Positions 1-10,830 of a DNA stretch of 63,772 nt are shown here, piece after piece. Origin of the DNA: Mesaphorura yosii (taxonomy: Eukaryota > Arthropoda > Collembola > Poduromorpha > Tullbergiidae); NCBI GenBank assembly GCA_009869945.1, contig WIXG01000401.1:1-63772 (forward strand), written 5' to 3'. The notes under the pieces were generated by a model, which was not told where the DNA came from, did no database searches, and worked only from the letters and a program-made list of their open reading frames with translations. The position numbers were made by a program, and so were the translations under genes. Within the stretch, counting starts at the first letter, position 1, and each line of letters starts with the position of its first letter.

Positions 1-375
1 GAGAAATCCTGGCTGACGTGTTTTCGGGTAGGGGACGAATGCAGACCTTTGCTTTTTTGAGATGAGAACAAACTCGCCCTCGGCTTGTCTGTTCTCCTCT
101 CTTCTCACCAAAGGAAAAATGAAGTATGGAAGCACGACATTACGAATCGCTCCAGCTACCGTCAGGTAATATTCCACGTATATGAACGGAATCAGCAGGA
201 AGGCAGTGGAAATGTTAAAGAATACATTGACACTGAAAAGATTCCAGAATACTCTGGAAGTGGTATTTTCGAATTTCCCATCTTCTAAGTTCAGTACGAG
301 TGGAAACAGTTTAACACTTTGTGCCAGCTGTAAGGCTGGACGCAGACAATGGAGTGTTGACTCTTCAAAATACAT
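1..375 (-). CDS. Gustatory receptor-like protein, N-terminal part (runs off the window)
   Basis: Reading leftwards from an ATG at 375 the frame stays open for 125 codons to the window edge, and an in-frame stop lies just upstream of the ATG. The N-terminus has the Leu-Arg-Pro, Ala-Leu-Gln-Leu-Ala-Gln, Lys-Leu-Phe-Pro-Leu pattern typical of insect and springtail seven-helix gustatory receptors. An Asn-rich short loop and a first hydrophobic helix (about residues 60-80, ending FLLIPFIYVEYY) follow. Such proteins are ligand-gated cation channels of chemosensory neurons. Only the first helix or two are visible, so ligand and completeness cannot be judged. Family call by eye; an odorant-receptor-like or other seven-helix protein is the alternative. 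Confidence 0.5.
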   Translation of the reverse strand, partial: MYFEESTLHCLRPALQLAQSVKLFPLVLNLEDGKFENTTSRVFWNLFSVNVFFNISTAFLLIPFIYVEYYLTVAGAIRNVVLPYFIFPLVRREENRQAEGEFVLISKKQRSAFVPYPKTRQPGFL

Positions 376-2160
376 CTTGATCGGCGCTGAAACCGGCTTG
401 AAATATAAACTTATTGGGTGAAGTTTCGTTCAGAATTGAATTCAATTGATTGAGTAGTTAATTGTTAAAACTGCGGCAATCCACATCAAGAAGCAAATCA
501 AATCAGTAAGATTGAATATCCTTGCAACCACACATGAAAAACAAATTTGCACAAGCAAACTCTGCAATTTTGGGTAATTACTTTTCCAAGATCATTCCCC
601 GCCCTCGAAATGGAATTACTTCCCTGAAGAATTCATGAATTTAATCGTCTTCAATGTTATGTATTTTTGTGTGTATTTGCCCGTTTCGACTTAAAATTCC
701 CGTAGATATTAACAAGTAATCAATCATCGCTCATTTAGTAACGCCGCTCGATGGAAATAAACCGAAGCGCGTAATTTATTATGCAAGACCAGCTCTTAAA
801 AAGATGAAACAAACAGCAGCCGCTTTACGCTATTTTATGCATGAGCATGTGCGAGACCGGCGACTTGGCGTGTCCGGAGACGATTTTCTGCCCAATTGCA
901 TGCCTGAATAATTCATGAAATTAATCTCTCACTTCTCCGATCTTATGTACATTTTTAATTGGTCTGCCCAGTTTTACATGAATGTGTCAAAATATCAACA
1001 GCCTTTCATGGCTCGCTAACCTTCATTGAATTTTTTAAAAAAGATTGTTTTTTATTATTGAAAATGCTAGAACGTTTAAAAAACAATCAGCGGGATCGAA
1101 TTCTTACATCCTACAGTCACCTAGCAGCTATTAATATGAAAATTTTAATTTTAGAAGGCGTCGGGTACGCACAAAGCAGGAAAATTATTTGATTAATAAT
1201 TGTGTCCCGAAATCTTAGTACACTTGCTCTATCAACATTATGGTATGAACCCAACCAAATACTAAACGAGCCTCATGCGTTAAATTGTTTTCGTATGACA
1301 TTGTAGTTCCATGATCATGGTCATACGGTTGCAGATCAAGTTGTTCCTGATAGTGCAGTGATTGGGGGGCAAGGATATACTATTGCTTTGAATTTCGCAA
1401 TCTTGGATACGTATTCAGGGTCAGATTGACTAATCGTCAAAGTGCGAGGAGTTTGAGCGTCTTTGAACCAGGTTTATCTTAATATTCCCGCCCATTTCAT
1501 GTAATAGAAAGCAATAAAAGGTACAAAGTACACGTGTACGTGACCCGCAGTGAAATAACTGAATAAATCATTGAGCAATTTCATTATAAGCAAAAGCGGC
1601 AGTTCTTTACGCTCGGAACTTTGATTGATAGATTAATTATTTACAAAAATCTTCACGCGAACAGTCTTGCCCAGAAAATCTTAAGATTTTTTAGATGGAA
1701 TCATGGATGCAATGGTAGCAATTGGAGAAGCGACAGCAAGTATTGATACATCATCAAATCAAGCACTTCACGATGCTGCTGCTGGAAATTAAAAACTGCA
1801 AAACTTATTCAAAAGGAAAACTAAGTTTTAAAATTTAATTAAATGCATCAACCATTAACTAATCAATAAATCGATTAAATAATGGATTTTCTTGGATTTT
1901 TCGATTTGGGAATGTTGAGTCAATTTCTAATTAATTATTTTGCACGTACTCACAACAAAGACACCAGTAAATTATGATGAATAAATTCCAAGTGTGTGAT
2001 TTTCATATTTGATATGGATATTGACAGGAATTGTTCGTCAGTGAATCCTTAATTTTTTTCATGTATCAAGTCCAAGATCACTGTTTGAATAATTTGAATT
2101 CTCTAGTTGGCTTATCCATGGATTTAGATCAGTAAGAAAAGTGGTTTCAAGGAAGCAACT
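376..2160. other. Intergenic, AT-rich, no supported gene
   Basis: About 1.8 kb of AT-rich sequence between the divergently placed receptor and sugar-transporter genes. The short open frames here have no protein-like pattern. A 29-codon frame at about 1704-1793 (Met-Asp-Ala-Met-Val-Ala start, TAA end) follows a pyrimidine-poor AG at about 1693 and could be a small terminal exon, but nothing supports a gene. Confidence 0.5.
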
Positions 2161-3792
2161 ATGTGTGATGGTAAGACTTCAGACGCTAGTGCCGGCGTCA
2201 ACGGTGCCAAATTCTCCATAGGCGTCGGTGACCCAGAACTCTCGTTAATGTCATTCCGAGCAAAGTTTCTTACGTCTTGTGCAGTTTGGTATTGTTCATT
2301 TGCATTGGGTTTAAGTGTCAGTTTCCTTGGAACTTCTTTACTGGAACTGAGTAATAAATTTGGTGAAGATGTGTCAGTAGTATCCAAAGTATTTACAATC
2401 GCAATGTGTTCATATCTTGTAGGAGCCATGTTTTGTAAGTTTAAAGGGGTCATCCTCCTGGACACTTAACCGCATTTGCCTTTTTTCAGTTGGAATTGTC
2501 TTCAATCATGTCAATCGACAACTTGCAACTGTGATCCTCCTTATCATAATGGGTATTGGCAATATTTCATATCCTTTGGTACCTACCCTAATATTTTTCT
2601 TTTGTATGGCTGGAGTGGTTGGATTTGCGGCGTGAGTTAGCCAATAATTTTCAGCAATTCGCTGAAACTTTACTTGACTTTGGTAATGGTTTGTATTTCT
2701 AGATCCGGATATGAAACAGCAGAAATTATATGGATTATGGAAATTTGGGAAGGACATAATGCTGCCCCATACATACAAGCGCAACATTTTGTATTTGCAC
2801 TTGGTACATTTGTTAGTCCGTTACTTGCCAAACCATTTTTATCAGATAAGGCCTGTGATGCTTTGGAATATAACCTGCAACTGTTCAATGACAGTAAAAG
2901 GGACATGGATCGTACTTTGTATTCAACCATGACCACGACTAAATGTCAAGGCTTCAAGTCGATCAATTCCACTTCCGATACGTTGTACATTCCTTTCCTA
3001 ATTGGTGGACTCATTTCTATTGGTGGGGCTTTAATGATACTGGTGATGTATTGCGTAAAACCTTATGTAAAGCCTGGAAAAGCCACTGGGACTTTAGAAG
3101 GTGACGGCAACCGCGCTCCTCAGGTTCAGGGTACAGGTGGACTTGCCAAATCCTGGAACTTTAAGAAAGTTGCGCTGGTTTTCCTCACATCTTTGCTCTT
3201 ACTCGCTGTGGTGGGAATGGAAATGAGTACAATTCAATTCTTACCAACTTTTACACACTTTATAAGCCTCCAGCAACTTTCAGGACAGCAAGGTGCTTTA
3301 ATTTTGTCTGGCCTAACTGGTGCCTTTACAATTGGACGTGGTATTGGTATTCCAATTATCCTGAAGGTCCTACCAGAGACTTTGCTTGTGGCAAACATTA
3401 TTTTTGTCATACTTGGAAATTCTACTTTGTATTTTTTCTCGAGCTCACCTTCTTGGTCTTATTCGGCATTATGGATTGGAGGCATTTTTCTTGGTTTAGG
3501 ATACTCAACAATGTTTCCATGTATATGTGGGTACATCGAAAGATATGTACGTATGTCTAATGTTGTTGGGGGTTGTATGGTTGTAGGAGGTGCGATTGGT
3601 GATAGTGTGTATCCACTCATAATTGGTAGTTGGATCCAAATATCGCCTTTTGTATTAATTTACATGAATTATGTTAGTATTGTGATTTGTATCGGAGCGT
3701 TTTCAACTATTTATGTAATTACTAAGCGAGATGATACGGCAGCCATTGCAGTCAATGACGCCTGTGGTCGGCAACAACACACCATGGAATGA
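2161..3792 (+). CDS. MFSD4 / NAGLT1-like major facilitator sugar transporter
   Basis: Three exons, 2161-2434, 2490-2631 and 2703-3792, join in frame through GT-AG introns of 55 and 71 bp to give 501 residues, the usual length for a 12-helix facilitator. The N-terminal half has two helices (SCAVWYCSFALGLSVSFLG and IAMCSYLVGAMF) ahead of a short Asn-Arg-Gln loop. The motif HFVFALGTFVSPLLAKPFL matches the region conserved in MFSD4A/B, the sodium-dependent glucose transporter 1 family. A long extracellular Cys-containing loop (about residues 180-240) and a second six-helix block follow. It probably moves sugars or related small solutes across the plasma membrane. The ATG at 2161 is the first in frame. 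No disruption is seen, which makes it one of the few clean genes in this half of the window. Confidence 0.8.
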
Positions 3793-4037
3793 ACTCAAAA
3801 AATTATGAATTAGATTATAAGATTATGCATTAAGAAGTTTTATTTTAAATTTTTACCTTAACCAACTATACTTAATTAACACTTACATTTGCTTTTATTA
3901 AATTCGGAGATGCCAGTACTGCCAGTAAATTTTAAAATTTGATTCATTTTATACACCTCGAGCACGAAGGCATACAAATTTCTTTTAGACAAGGTTTAGA
4001 GTGTATGGACATATACGTAAGCACGTTCTGTTCCTCT

Positions 4038-4231
4038 TTATGGTGCAACTCCTGCAGCACTTTGAGTTCCAGCCTCCGGTGAAACAAATGGACAGTTGAC
4101 GCGGACGCAGGAGTCCCGTGTGGATCTCTTCGACTTCTGTCTAATGTACGATTTGGTGCTCATGCAGCGCCCCTCGGAAGAAAGCTGGCAGCAGTAAACC
4201 CCACAATTATCATCGTGGTTAACCCAAATAC
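4038..4231 (-). CDS. Possible 3' Cys-rich exon of the CUB gene
   Basis: On the minus strand an open frame of about 60 residues contains NCGVYCCQL, GRCMSTKSY and DSCVRVNCPF, with six closely spaced Cys, and ends at a TAA (4040-4038). An acceptor-like AG lies at 4232-4233. It sits 200 bp downstream of the CUB exon and looks like its last exon. However, the phase does not match the GTAACT donor at the end of that exon. Either another donor is used or the locus is decayed, in keeping with the in-frame stop upstream. Confidence 0.3.
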
Positions 4232-4434
4232 CTCGTTTTCATGAAGCATTTCCTGAACTATGTCTGATTAATTGGGAATTAATTCTCAGGATATTCCTTA
4301 GAGTGCCGGATAATTCTTGAAATGTATATACTTAATTTATTTTGGTTTCCAACCGTCAAATTATGAAAGGCCGAATCAAATGTTCATTCTTGTCAAGTAC
4401 AGGATTGTTGGGAGCAGTTCTGGAAATGAGGCAG

Positions 4435-5094
4435 TTACCCTTGGGGAAACTTCTCATAAAGACAGGCGCCAGTCTGAATGTGGCGCATGCCGCAGGCGCA
4501 AAGATAGTCCAACTTCTGTTCCGTCATTGGAATGGAGGCAGCTGTGCTAAAGTCGCAGTATGGGCGGTCGTCTGGGACGGCGGTTGCTTTGCACTGTAAC
4601 TTGGAGTAGACTGGTGGCTCAGGGATGGGCTCAGGGTAATACGTCCGAGCAGTACGAAGTCCTCCGGTTCCATACTCTCGGCCATTCATGCTGACCATCA
4701 AACCATTGCCAATCGTGCTCACTTTCGGAATCTCGGCCTGTCCACAGTGTTGCACCGCGAGTGAGTCGTCTCCGTCAAGAGGGTAACGGAAGGAGTCTGG
4801 GCACGGCACGTCAAAGATTTCACAGCTGAACATCATTTAGGTGCCGACTGGAGACGCGATGTACCAACTGTCCGCATCCCTAGACTTGTAACTGACGGGG
4901 TAACCAGGCGATCGAATCAAGACTGACTGGTTTACGGCAGGAATCCTGTACGACAGCGTAGGGTTGGGCTCGGTCACAAATACTTGCGAGATGAATGCCT
5001 TGGGTTGGCTGCCCGAGACCACGGCGCCGAAGGACGGCGGAGTAGCCACGAGCAGCGTGACTGCGGCCACGGCGAGAGAAATAAATGTTGCCAT
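4435..5094 (-). pseudogene. Secreted CUB-domain protein with an in-frame stop
   Basis: From the ATG at 5094 (minus) there is a clear signal peptide (MATFISLAVAAVTLLVATPP) and then the start of a CUB domain (RSPGYPVSY, DADSWYIASPVGT). A single TAA at 4839-4837 follows. The same frame then continues with the rest of the CUB fold: FSCEIFDVPCPDSF, a central CGQ, a ST-GNGLMVSM strand, and a Cys-rich tail ending LCACGMRHIQTGAC near 4460. CUB domains bind carbohydrate, protein or calcium in secreted proteins. One codon change would reopen the frame. The coding exon probably ends near 4439 at a GTAACT donor. Alternatives are stop readthrough, a polymorphic null allele or a base error; pseudogene is the cautious call. 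Confidence 0.6.
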
Positions 5095-5707
5095 TGCGAA
5101 AGACTTTGAGTTTTCACCTCCGAATGGATTCTGATTGCAAATATCAAATTTGCAGTTGTATTTATCCGGATTATGGATTGGGCTTCGACCCCTGCATTTG
5201 TGGCACTTTCAATTGCAGCCGCTTAAGTTTGAATGATCTTTCACGATTGAATTTGCACAGCTGCAGGGGACGTGAACTGCGTGATTTTCTGTTGATTTTT
5301 AGTTTGAATGATTTTTCGCAATGAATTTATTTGCACAGCCGTGTTCCAGTCAGAAACTATGAGCTCAATTTACCGTAACTTTCCAATCCATTCATCAATC
5401 TTCCAAAGTCCGGATTTCAATTCGGGAATATGACAATTCAGGGTGGCATTGAAAGGAATGCACTTGATCCCTGATCCTGAAGTGTTTTTGAGACATCCAA
5501 AAATAAACTCTACACAGGAGTTAGTGCTCTTTTGATTTCAACCAGAAACTGTTATGTTTAGTAACAATGAAAGCACGAAGGCTATTTTTACCGTCTGCAG
5601 ACCCTTTTTGAAATTTTTAGACGAAACGGTTAAAACTTGAATTGTGTACTTTGTAAGTGCCAAGCTCCGTTACATTGTGTCTGCTCATACAATTCCAGCT
5701 CCGTGTC

Positions 5708-5715
5708 TATAAAAG
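5708..5715 (+). promoter_or_regulatory. TATA box of the 5786-6684 secreted-protein gene
   Basis: TATAAAAG stands 78 bp upstream of the ATG at 5786. An initiator-like pyrimidine-rich ACGCTGTTTCATTC follows about 30 bp downstream. Confidence 0.6.
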
Positions 5716-5785
5716 TCCCCAGGGCGGCCTACAATTCGTACGCTGTTTCATTCTTTTCACTGAAGAGCTTGCAACAAGATTGAAG

Positions 5786-6684
5786 ATGCAGTCTACTCTC
5801 CTCATCTTTGCTGCCGTTCTCGGCGTAGTCACATCTGTCGAGCTTCCTGACACAAAACGCAATCTTGGAAATATTCACGACAAAGGCGATGGCTGGTCAC
5901 GTAAGTCAATTCCTTTTTTGTTGCCATGCCATGTCTCTGACATTACCGGTCCTCTCTTGCAGATTGCATCACAGAAAACCAGAACTTGGAGCTCAGCTCG
6001 GTGCTTCACGACGACGACATCTCGAGGGACTGGCAAGTGACAGACCAACCACAGAATTTTCCACACGCACTCGCATGGACGGTTGAGAATTACCCGCTGG
6101 CGCCAGGCAACACGGCAAACAACTACGCGCCCCGTCGTCACTACTCGGAAACACTGAGCACGGTGGTAATCGTCCCAATTTCCAGTCACGGACTCGGGTC
6201 ACTCCTCGAACGGTGGATATGGAGGGAGATTTCTGCACATTACATTATCACGAGCACGTTCAACCACGAACACGGCAGAGGCATCAGCGTTGATCCAGCG
6301 CCAGCTGCTCGTGGCGGCGGCGGGCACGATTCCAGTCTCGCCAACGTTATTAAATGGATTTCGCCACGTTACTCATCGGCACAGTTGCCCTGTGGTGTCA
6401 GCAAACGAGACGGAGGAGGGCATTGGGGAAGCAGCAGCTCCAGCCACCTCGTCATCGCCGTGCAGACTGACGGCCCCGACGGCCGTCTGAGCGACACCCA
6501 GATTGAAATCCTTCGGGAACTCATCGCTTACAATGGACCCTCGACGTCCACGAACATTCGACTTCGGCACCTCGCATCCCTGGCGGAAGTCGTCAGGAAA
6601 CGTGGGGGTGGCGACTCTTGTGGTGGGGGAGTGCCGAATATCGACGAGATTCGGGAGCGATTATGCCTGTCAAGCCCGTGGTAA
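5786..6684 (+). CDS. Secreted protein of unknown function, two exons
   Basis: Exon 1 (5786-5900) encodes a signal peptide (MQSTLLIFAAVLGVVTSVEL) and a short Lys/Arg-rich stretch that could be a propeptide (DTKRN). A 62-bp GT-AG intron joins in phase 1 to exon 2 (5963-6684), giving 278 residues. The mature part has two acidic/Trp-containing segments (LHDDDISRDWQVTDQP), a His/Gly-rich patch (about residues 135-155), two runs of Gly or Ser, and only three or four Cys. I recognise no domain. A TATA box lies upstream and an AATAAA at 6755-6760. The frame is intact, so it is likely expressed as an extracellular or gut-lumen protein, but the function is unknown. Confidence 0.6.
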
Positions 6685-6699
6685 TCGATCCGAACTTCC

Positions 6700-8003
6700 A
6701 ATTGCCATTGTAATCTTTTATTTACTGTAGTATTTAGTATAAATACTACTAGGCAATAAAAATGAGAATGAATAATACTGAGAGAGCTTTTCGTGTTGAT
6801 CCACCACCAGGATGCGAATCATTTAAACTCTGAACGCTCGGTTGTTGAGGGAACTTGTTTGAGGCTCCGTTATTCTTCGTGCGGAGTAGGAAAGGCCCCA
6901 CGTCTAAAAATAGAAGCGACCTTCTCCGAAGCACAAAAGTGAGCAGAAAGAACACATTGTTGTTATAATCAGAAAGAAACCCCTCTGGGGTTCTTTTAGC
7001 CAACAAATTCATGAAGCCGTAAATTCTCTGAAGTTCTTTGTTGCCAAACCGACCAAAGTAAACAGTCTTGGTTGGCAATGCACGTGAATGAACAGCAGAT
7101 TGCTGCAAATCGACTTTATCACAAATCTTCATGTTATAAGGTCAAGGCGCAGAAATTGATCATATTTGAGCACAATCGTAGTGGATACCGCATCGCACTC
7201 TTCTTTCTCCACGCATGTTTTTGCAAATCTTTTCACAATAAACAACCACTGGGAACGTGTAAGTTGAGATTTGTTTGTGATGGTGCATTAACAAAATTCT
7301 GAAATGCCACTCGACCGAATCTGTGTTGCCTTAGCTTGTGGTATTAACAGAGACTGAAAATCTGCACACACTACATAATTTGCTCGGATCATGTGCCGGT
7401 AATTCCTGAATTTCACCTTAAGAATTTCACGGAATTTATTGATATTTGGCATTTTTATGTTTGAAAATTCAAATTCCTCACAGAACTATATGTGCTCCTC
7501 TAGTAGTGTAATTGAACTAAATCTGTTGAGACAATTATAACAAGAATTTTGCTGATTTCCTGCGCTTTCCCAGCATCTTGTGAATGTTACAAATTCCTGC
7601 GAACGCGGCCAATTCTGGGTCATGCCCGTGGGCTTCCCGCACTTGAAGTACCGCTTCTTCCAGGTGTTGCTCGGGTGCACACTGCCCGAAACTGGCCAAA
7701 CAAATTTTATCGTCATTTATACCAGCACACTGGCTGCAATCGGTGCAACAGTAGCTAATGGTCAATTTCATGCTGCAGGACTTTATTGTCTCGATCAAGC
7801 ACTTGGAGCAGGCGTTGGATTTTACTCACGACAAGGTCGAGAATTACCCCTTGTGGCTCCGTCCCTGCAAATTCTTCAAGATACTCAATACTCAACCTTA
7901 GCATTCGAACAATTTGACGAAAGCACACGTAAGAGACACCGTTTCTATCATTCTTATTTATTTGACTTGTTGGCCTTTTTTCTAGAAATTCTCAAGTTCA
8001 GAA
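6700..8003. other. No confidently supported gene; overlapping open frames
   Basis: Between the secreted-protein gene and the small Cys-rich peptide gene, frames overlap on both strands at 7490-7930. One is a plus-strand frame of about 120 residues ending at a plausible donor (7928/7929). Two are Cys-containing minus-strand frames, one with CCTDCSQC. Neither strand is convincing, and no domain or signal peptide is visible. The donor at 7929 and the TCTAG acceptor at 7981-7985 bound a 57-bp intron that may splice a 5' untranslated exon onto the peptide gene. Confidence 0.35.
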
Positions 8004-8153
8004 ATGGAGATTCTTCGTTGTATTTTGTTGATGGTGGTCGTCATGGCAATGGTCATTGCTGGTGGGGAAGCGTGCGTGTCAACGCGCGACTCGATGTTTG
8101 TGCCGTGTTGCGCTAGTCTTGGCCTGTCCTGCAGGAACAGAGTTTGTGCCTGA
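8004..8153 (+). CDS. Small secreted Cys-rich (knottin-like) peptide
   Basis: A 49-codon frame has a strong signal peptide (MEILRCILLMVVVMAMVIAG) followed by a mature stretch of about 26 residues containing five Cys. They are spaced C-x10-CC-x6-C-x4-C and end at the carboxy terminus. The adjacent CC and the spacing recall inhibitor-cystine-knot peptides, but the usual second of six Cys is absent, so the fold is uncertain. An AG acceptor 18 bp upstream (7984-7985) suggests a spliced leader exon, and AATAAA follows at 8173-8178, both typical of an expressed secreted-peptide gene. A role as antimicrobial, signalling or venom-like peptide cannot be told apart. The gene is too short for routine gene finders. 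Confidence 0.5.
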   Translation: MEILRCILLMVVVMAMVIAGGEACVSTRDSMFVPCCASLGLSCRNRVCA

Positions 8154-8676
8154 TTTCGATTAAATTTGATCAAATAAAATCAAAGCGAGTTCTTGAATTA
8201 ATTCTTGAATTAATAAAGGAATCAATTAAGTAGTGATTTGAAGGGAGTCCACAGCTGAATTCAGCCAATTCCACGAGTTTGGAAACTAAACTCACGCTTG
8301 AGGCTGCGCTATTTGACCGTGCAGAGTACAACACAATCGCGAAATCTACAAATGTCATTGCTAAACTGCTGAAACCGCTAAGCGTTTACGAGCCGCCATG
8401 CTTTGCAGCTGCGTCACGCGAGATGATTGACGGAATGTTTAGGTTAAGTTGGGTTAAACAGATTCGCCCAATTTCAAACTGCGAACCCAATCAAAGCTAA
8501 TACATTAAATATTAGTTCAAGTAGTGAGCGCAAAATGGTGATTGTTTGAAATGGATTTAGCTGTAAACATATTCAACCCCATTCATTTTAGTGGTCAGCC
8601 GAGAATGTGAGTATAGTCTGCTGACAATTATTTCCGCGTTGTTTTTATTCGTACTTCATGGATGAATGTTTGCGGG

Positions 8677-9315
8677 TTACACAATGACGATATCGGCGCA
8701 GTTCCTGAATGTCTGTGCTTCGTGGGGATCGTCGCAAGAGTCCTTTCCCGCCGTCCCGTGCGGGAGGTACGACGTCCGGTACGTCCAACGAAGGGTGCAG
8801 CGTTCGCAGCGAACTCCGGCCGGGAGCCAAGCCTGGGCGGTTACATTGCCTGTGTCCGGGACGCCATTTTTGGGCACGCATACCCGGCTCCCTTCACGCA
8901 CCTCTTGACTCGCGCCAACAATAGTCAGCTTCCGAAAGCAGTCGTCTGTCTCCAGGGCATGTGGGCAAAGCTCCACCTCAAAGTGCCCGAAGTGAGGCTG
9001 TCTGAATTGTGCAACAATGTCAATTACTGACCCGGCGAGGTACGTCGCAACTATGATGCCCTTGTCGTACAATCCTCCCTGGTTTGCCGTCGTCTGCCCC
9101 GGCGCGTCGCCGCATCTCCCGCAGGTTGAATACTCCAGGTTCTGATACGCGTTCCCGCACCAGACTTCCTCATTGTCTTCCCAGAAGGGCGGCTGCGCGC
9201 CGAATTCGGGACGCAGTTGAATGGAGGTGCGCGCGAGTGGTTCCTGCAGATATCCGTGACCTCGGCTGAGGGCTAGAAGCGAAGTAAGGATCAAGAGTTT
9301 GACAAACTGAAACAT
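8677..9315 (-). CDS. AA15-type lytic polysaccharide monooxygenase (LPMO)
   Basis: A single uninterrupted exon encodes 212 residues. A 19-residue signal peptide ends at ...ALSRG, so the mature protein starts with His20 (HGYLQEPLART), the N-terminal ligand of the copper 'histidine brace'. A second His is present in QPHFGHFEVELCP (residues 108/111), and the C-terminal CADIVIV carries the usual final strand. About eight Cys (CGNAY, CGRCGD, CPHALETDDC, VRCERCTLRW, CDDP, NCAD) match the disulphide-rich arthropod AA15 family. These enzymes oxidatively cleave chitin or cellulose in the gut or cuticle. It is intronless. AATAAA lies just downstream on the minus strand (about 8649-8644). A truncated paralogue lies at 27.1 kb. 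Confidence 0.88.
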   Translation of the reverse strand: MFQFVKLLILTSLLALSRGHGYLQEPLARTSIQLRPEFGAQPPFWEDNEEVWCGNAYQNLEYSTCGRCGDAPGQTTANQGGLYDKGIIVATYLAGSVIDIVAQFRQPHFGHFEVELCPHALETDDCFRKLTIVGASQEVREGSRVCVPKNGVPDTGNVTAQAWLPAGVRCERCTLRWTYRTSYLPHGTAGKDSCDDPHEAQTFRNCADIVIV

Positions 9316-9888
9316 TGTGACTTGTGCTGGGCACTGGGAAATGGAATGAATTGAGAAATTTCCAATATTGACATATTGCTATTACGGAGAATAGCCAAAT
9401 GCGAAACCAAGAGTCAAGAGTTTTGTTTTTCTGCAAAATACGGGGAATATATCAGCGAGTTGAGATAAGGACAGGCCAGTATGAGCTGGTAAACAGACTC
9501 TAACCCAACTGGCATTGAAGCCTAGTCCGTTGCACGTACTTATCGTACAGTTTGATGCACCTTCTTAAACATTGTGTGAAATTCATTAATAATTAAATTC
9601 AGAAATGCCAGTTAGTTTAGGAAATGCAAACAAATCAATTTATTCAATAAATATAGTTAAGATTTAGGACAAATCGAGCAGAATGCTTCAATACAAATTA
9701 TTGCTTCACTCGTTATCTAATCAATACAATATTTAAGTTTAATCAGTGTCACAACTCACGTTTCCATGTTCCCATTAGCATACAGTCCCATACTGTCTGT
9801 CGAAATTCTCAAATGATTCCACTGCTTCAGCTCATGTAGACGGCTTGAATTTCTTTAATGATTGAATGAAATCTTCGCGTTGAAATGG

Positions 9889-10215
9889 TCAAATTTCATT
9901 AGGGTCCAATTTTACAGTATGGCTGGGCAAATTCCACGTAATGGCCGCGTCTTTTGCTAGTGACTTCAAGGCAGAGGCAGAAAAGTCTTTTGTGCTCATG
10001 GCAATCTCATTAACATCTTCGTCCGTCAACGAGTGGACGCGTCCCGAGATGAGTCGCCATAGTATTGTTACACGTGCAGTTTCAGAAGGGGCACCCTTCT
10101 GCCCCACGGCAGAGAATGGTAGGCAGTAAATCGACCAATACACGTGTCAAGCGTCGAGAGCTCCGCTCGGCCGAGCACCACATCAACTCTGACAAATACA
10201 AGACGCAGTAAACAC
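9889..10215 (-). pseudogene. Relic of a spastin/fidgetin-like AAA ATPase
   Basis: The minus-strand frame ending at 9889 contains HSLTDEDVNEIAMSTKDFSA, ALKSLAKDAAITW and LPSHTVKLDPNE. This follows the pattern of the small helical C-terminal part of the meiotic-clade AAA ATPases (Leu-Thr/Ser-Asp-Glu-Asp-Leu..Thr-Asp-Gly-Tyr-Ser-Gly-Ser-Asp-Leu..Lys-Asp-Ala-Ala). The beta-strand just before it is split between two frames (YWSIYCLPFSAVG and VLVDLLPTILCRGAEG), showing a frameshift. No Walker A or B part is nearby. It is a 3'-end fragment of a microtubule-severing-type ATPase gene, either a truncated duplicate or a retrocopy. Not functional. Confidence 0.55.
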
Positions 10216-10450
10216 ACGTCTTCACCGGCGCATGAGCTCTTGTCTTGATTGAACTCCGGCTCCTCTCATAAGGAATCAACAACACGTGCATACTGCGAAA
10301 GTTGGGCTCATTTATTTCTGATCAGGAAAAATGGAGATAACTTGCTGAATAAAAATAAATATTCCTGAATAAACATTCTTGATTCATTACAAGTTGAGTC
10401 ATTAAACTACTCATTCACATTGTGCCTTTACAAATTTCGTCTTTTTTTAC

Positions 10451-10753
10451 GTGCGGCATGAGACAAGCAATAAAGTGTCAAGACCGAAGAATAAAATAAC
10501 CGAACCAAACCCAAAAGCAGTGTCTGGTTTTGTACATCTGCAGCTGGACTACAGCCGTCGTCTGACCTACAGGCCGATCAAACCGTTGTTTCGTTTCCCC
10601 AAGCCAATTAACTACAACCGGGATGGCTTAAGTGACCGTGGTCGTGGTGGTTTAAAGGACATTTGGAAGGAGAACCTTCACACTGCACACAGCGTCAAGA
10701 GTTCGTTGGCCTTTAAGAAGGCAAAGCCTCATGGTGGCTCATACGACTCATAA
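10451..10753 (+). CDS. Hypothetical basic protein, unrecognised
   Basis: A 100-codon open frame rich in Lys, Arg and Pro (LFRFPKPINYNRDGLSDRG) with no signal peptide, helix or known motif. It lies just upstream of the ATP-grasp relic and might be another decayed piece of the same locus. Only the length and the absence of a better frame support it. Confidence 0.15.
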   Translation: MRHETSNKVSRPKNKITEPNPKAVSGFVHLQLDYSRRLTYRPIKPLFRFPKPINYNRDGLSDRGRGGLKDIWKENLHTAHSVKSSLAFKKAKPHGGSYDS

Positions 10754-10830
10754 AAATCATTCGCTGCTGAGGCCTCAAATGGAACTGTGAAATTAAGCCA
10801 GATATTACGCTGCGTGCTGCTTTCTTCGTA

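Noticed and set aside
6749..7132. 127-codon minus-strand frame next to the secreted-protein gene
   Set aside because: No motif, covers that gene's poly(A) signal, hydrophobic patches without topology.
7486..7798. Cys-containing minus-strand frames as a secreted Cys-rich gene
   Set aside because: Two frames overlap, neither has a signal peptide or a consistent Cys pattern.
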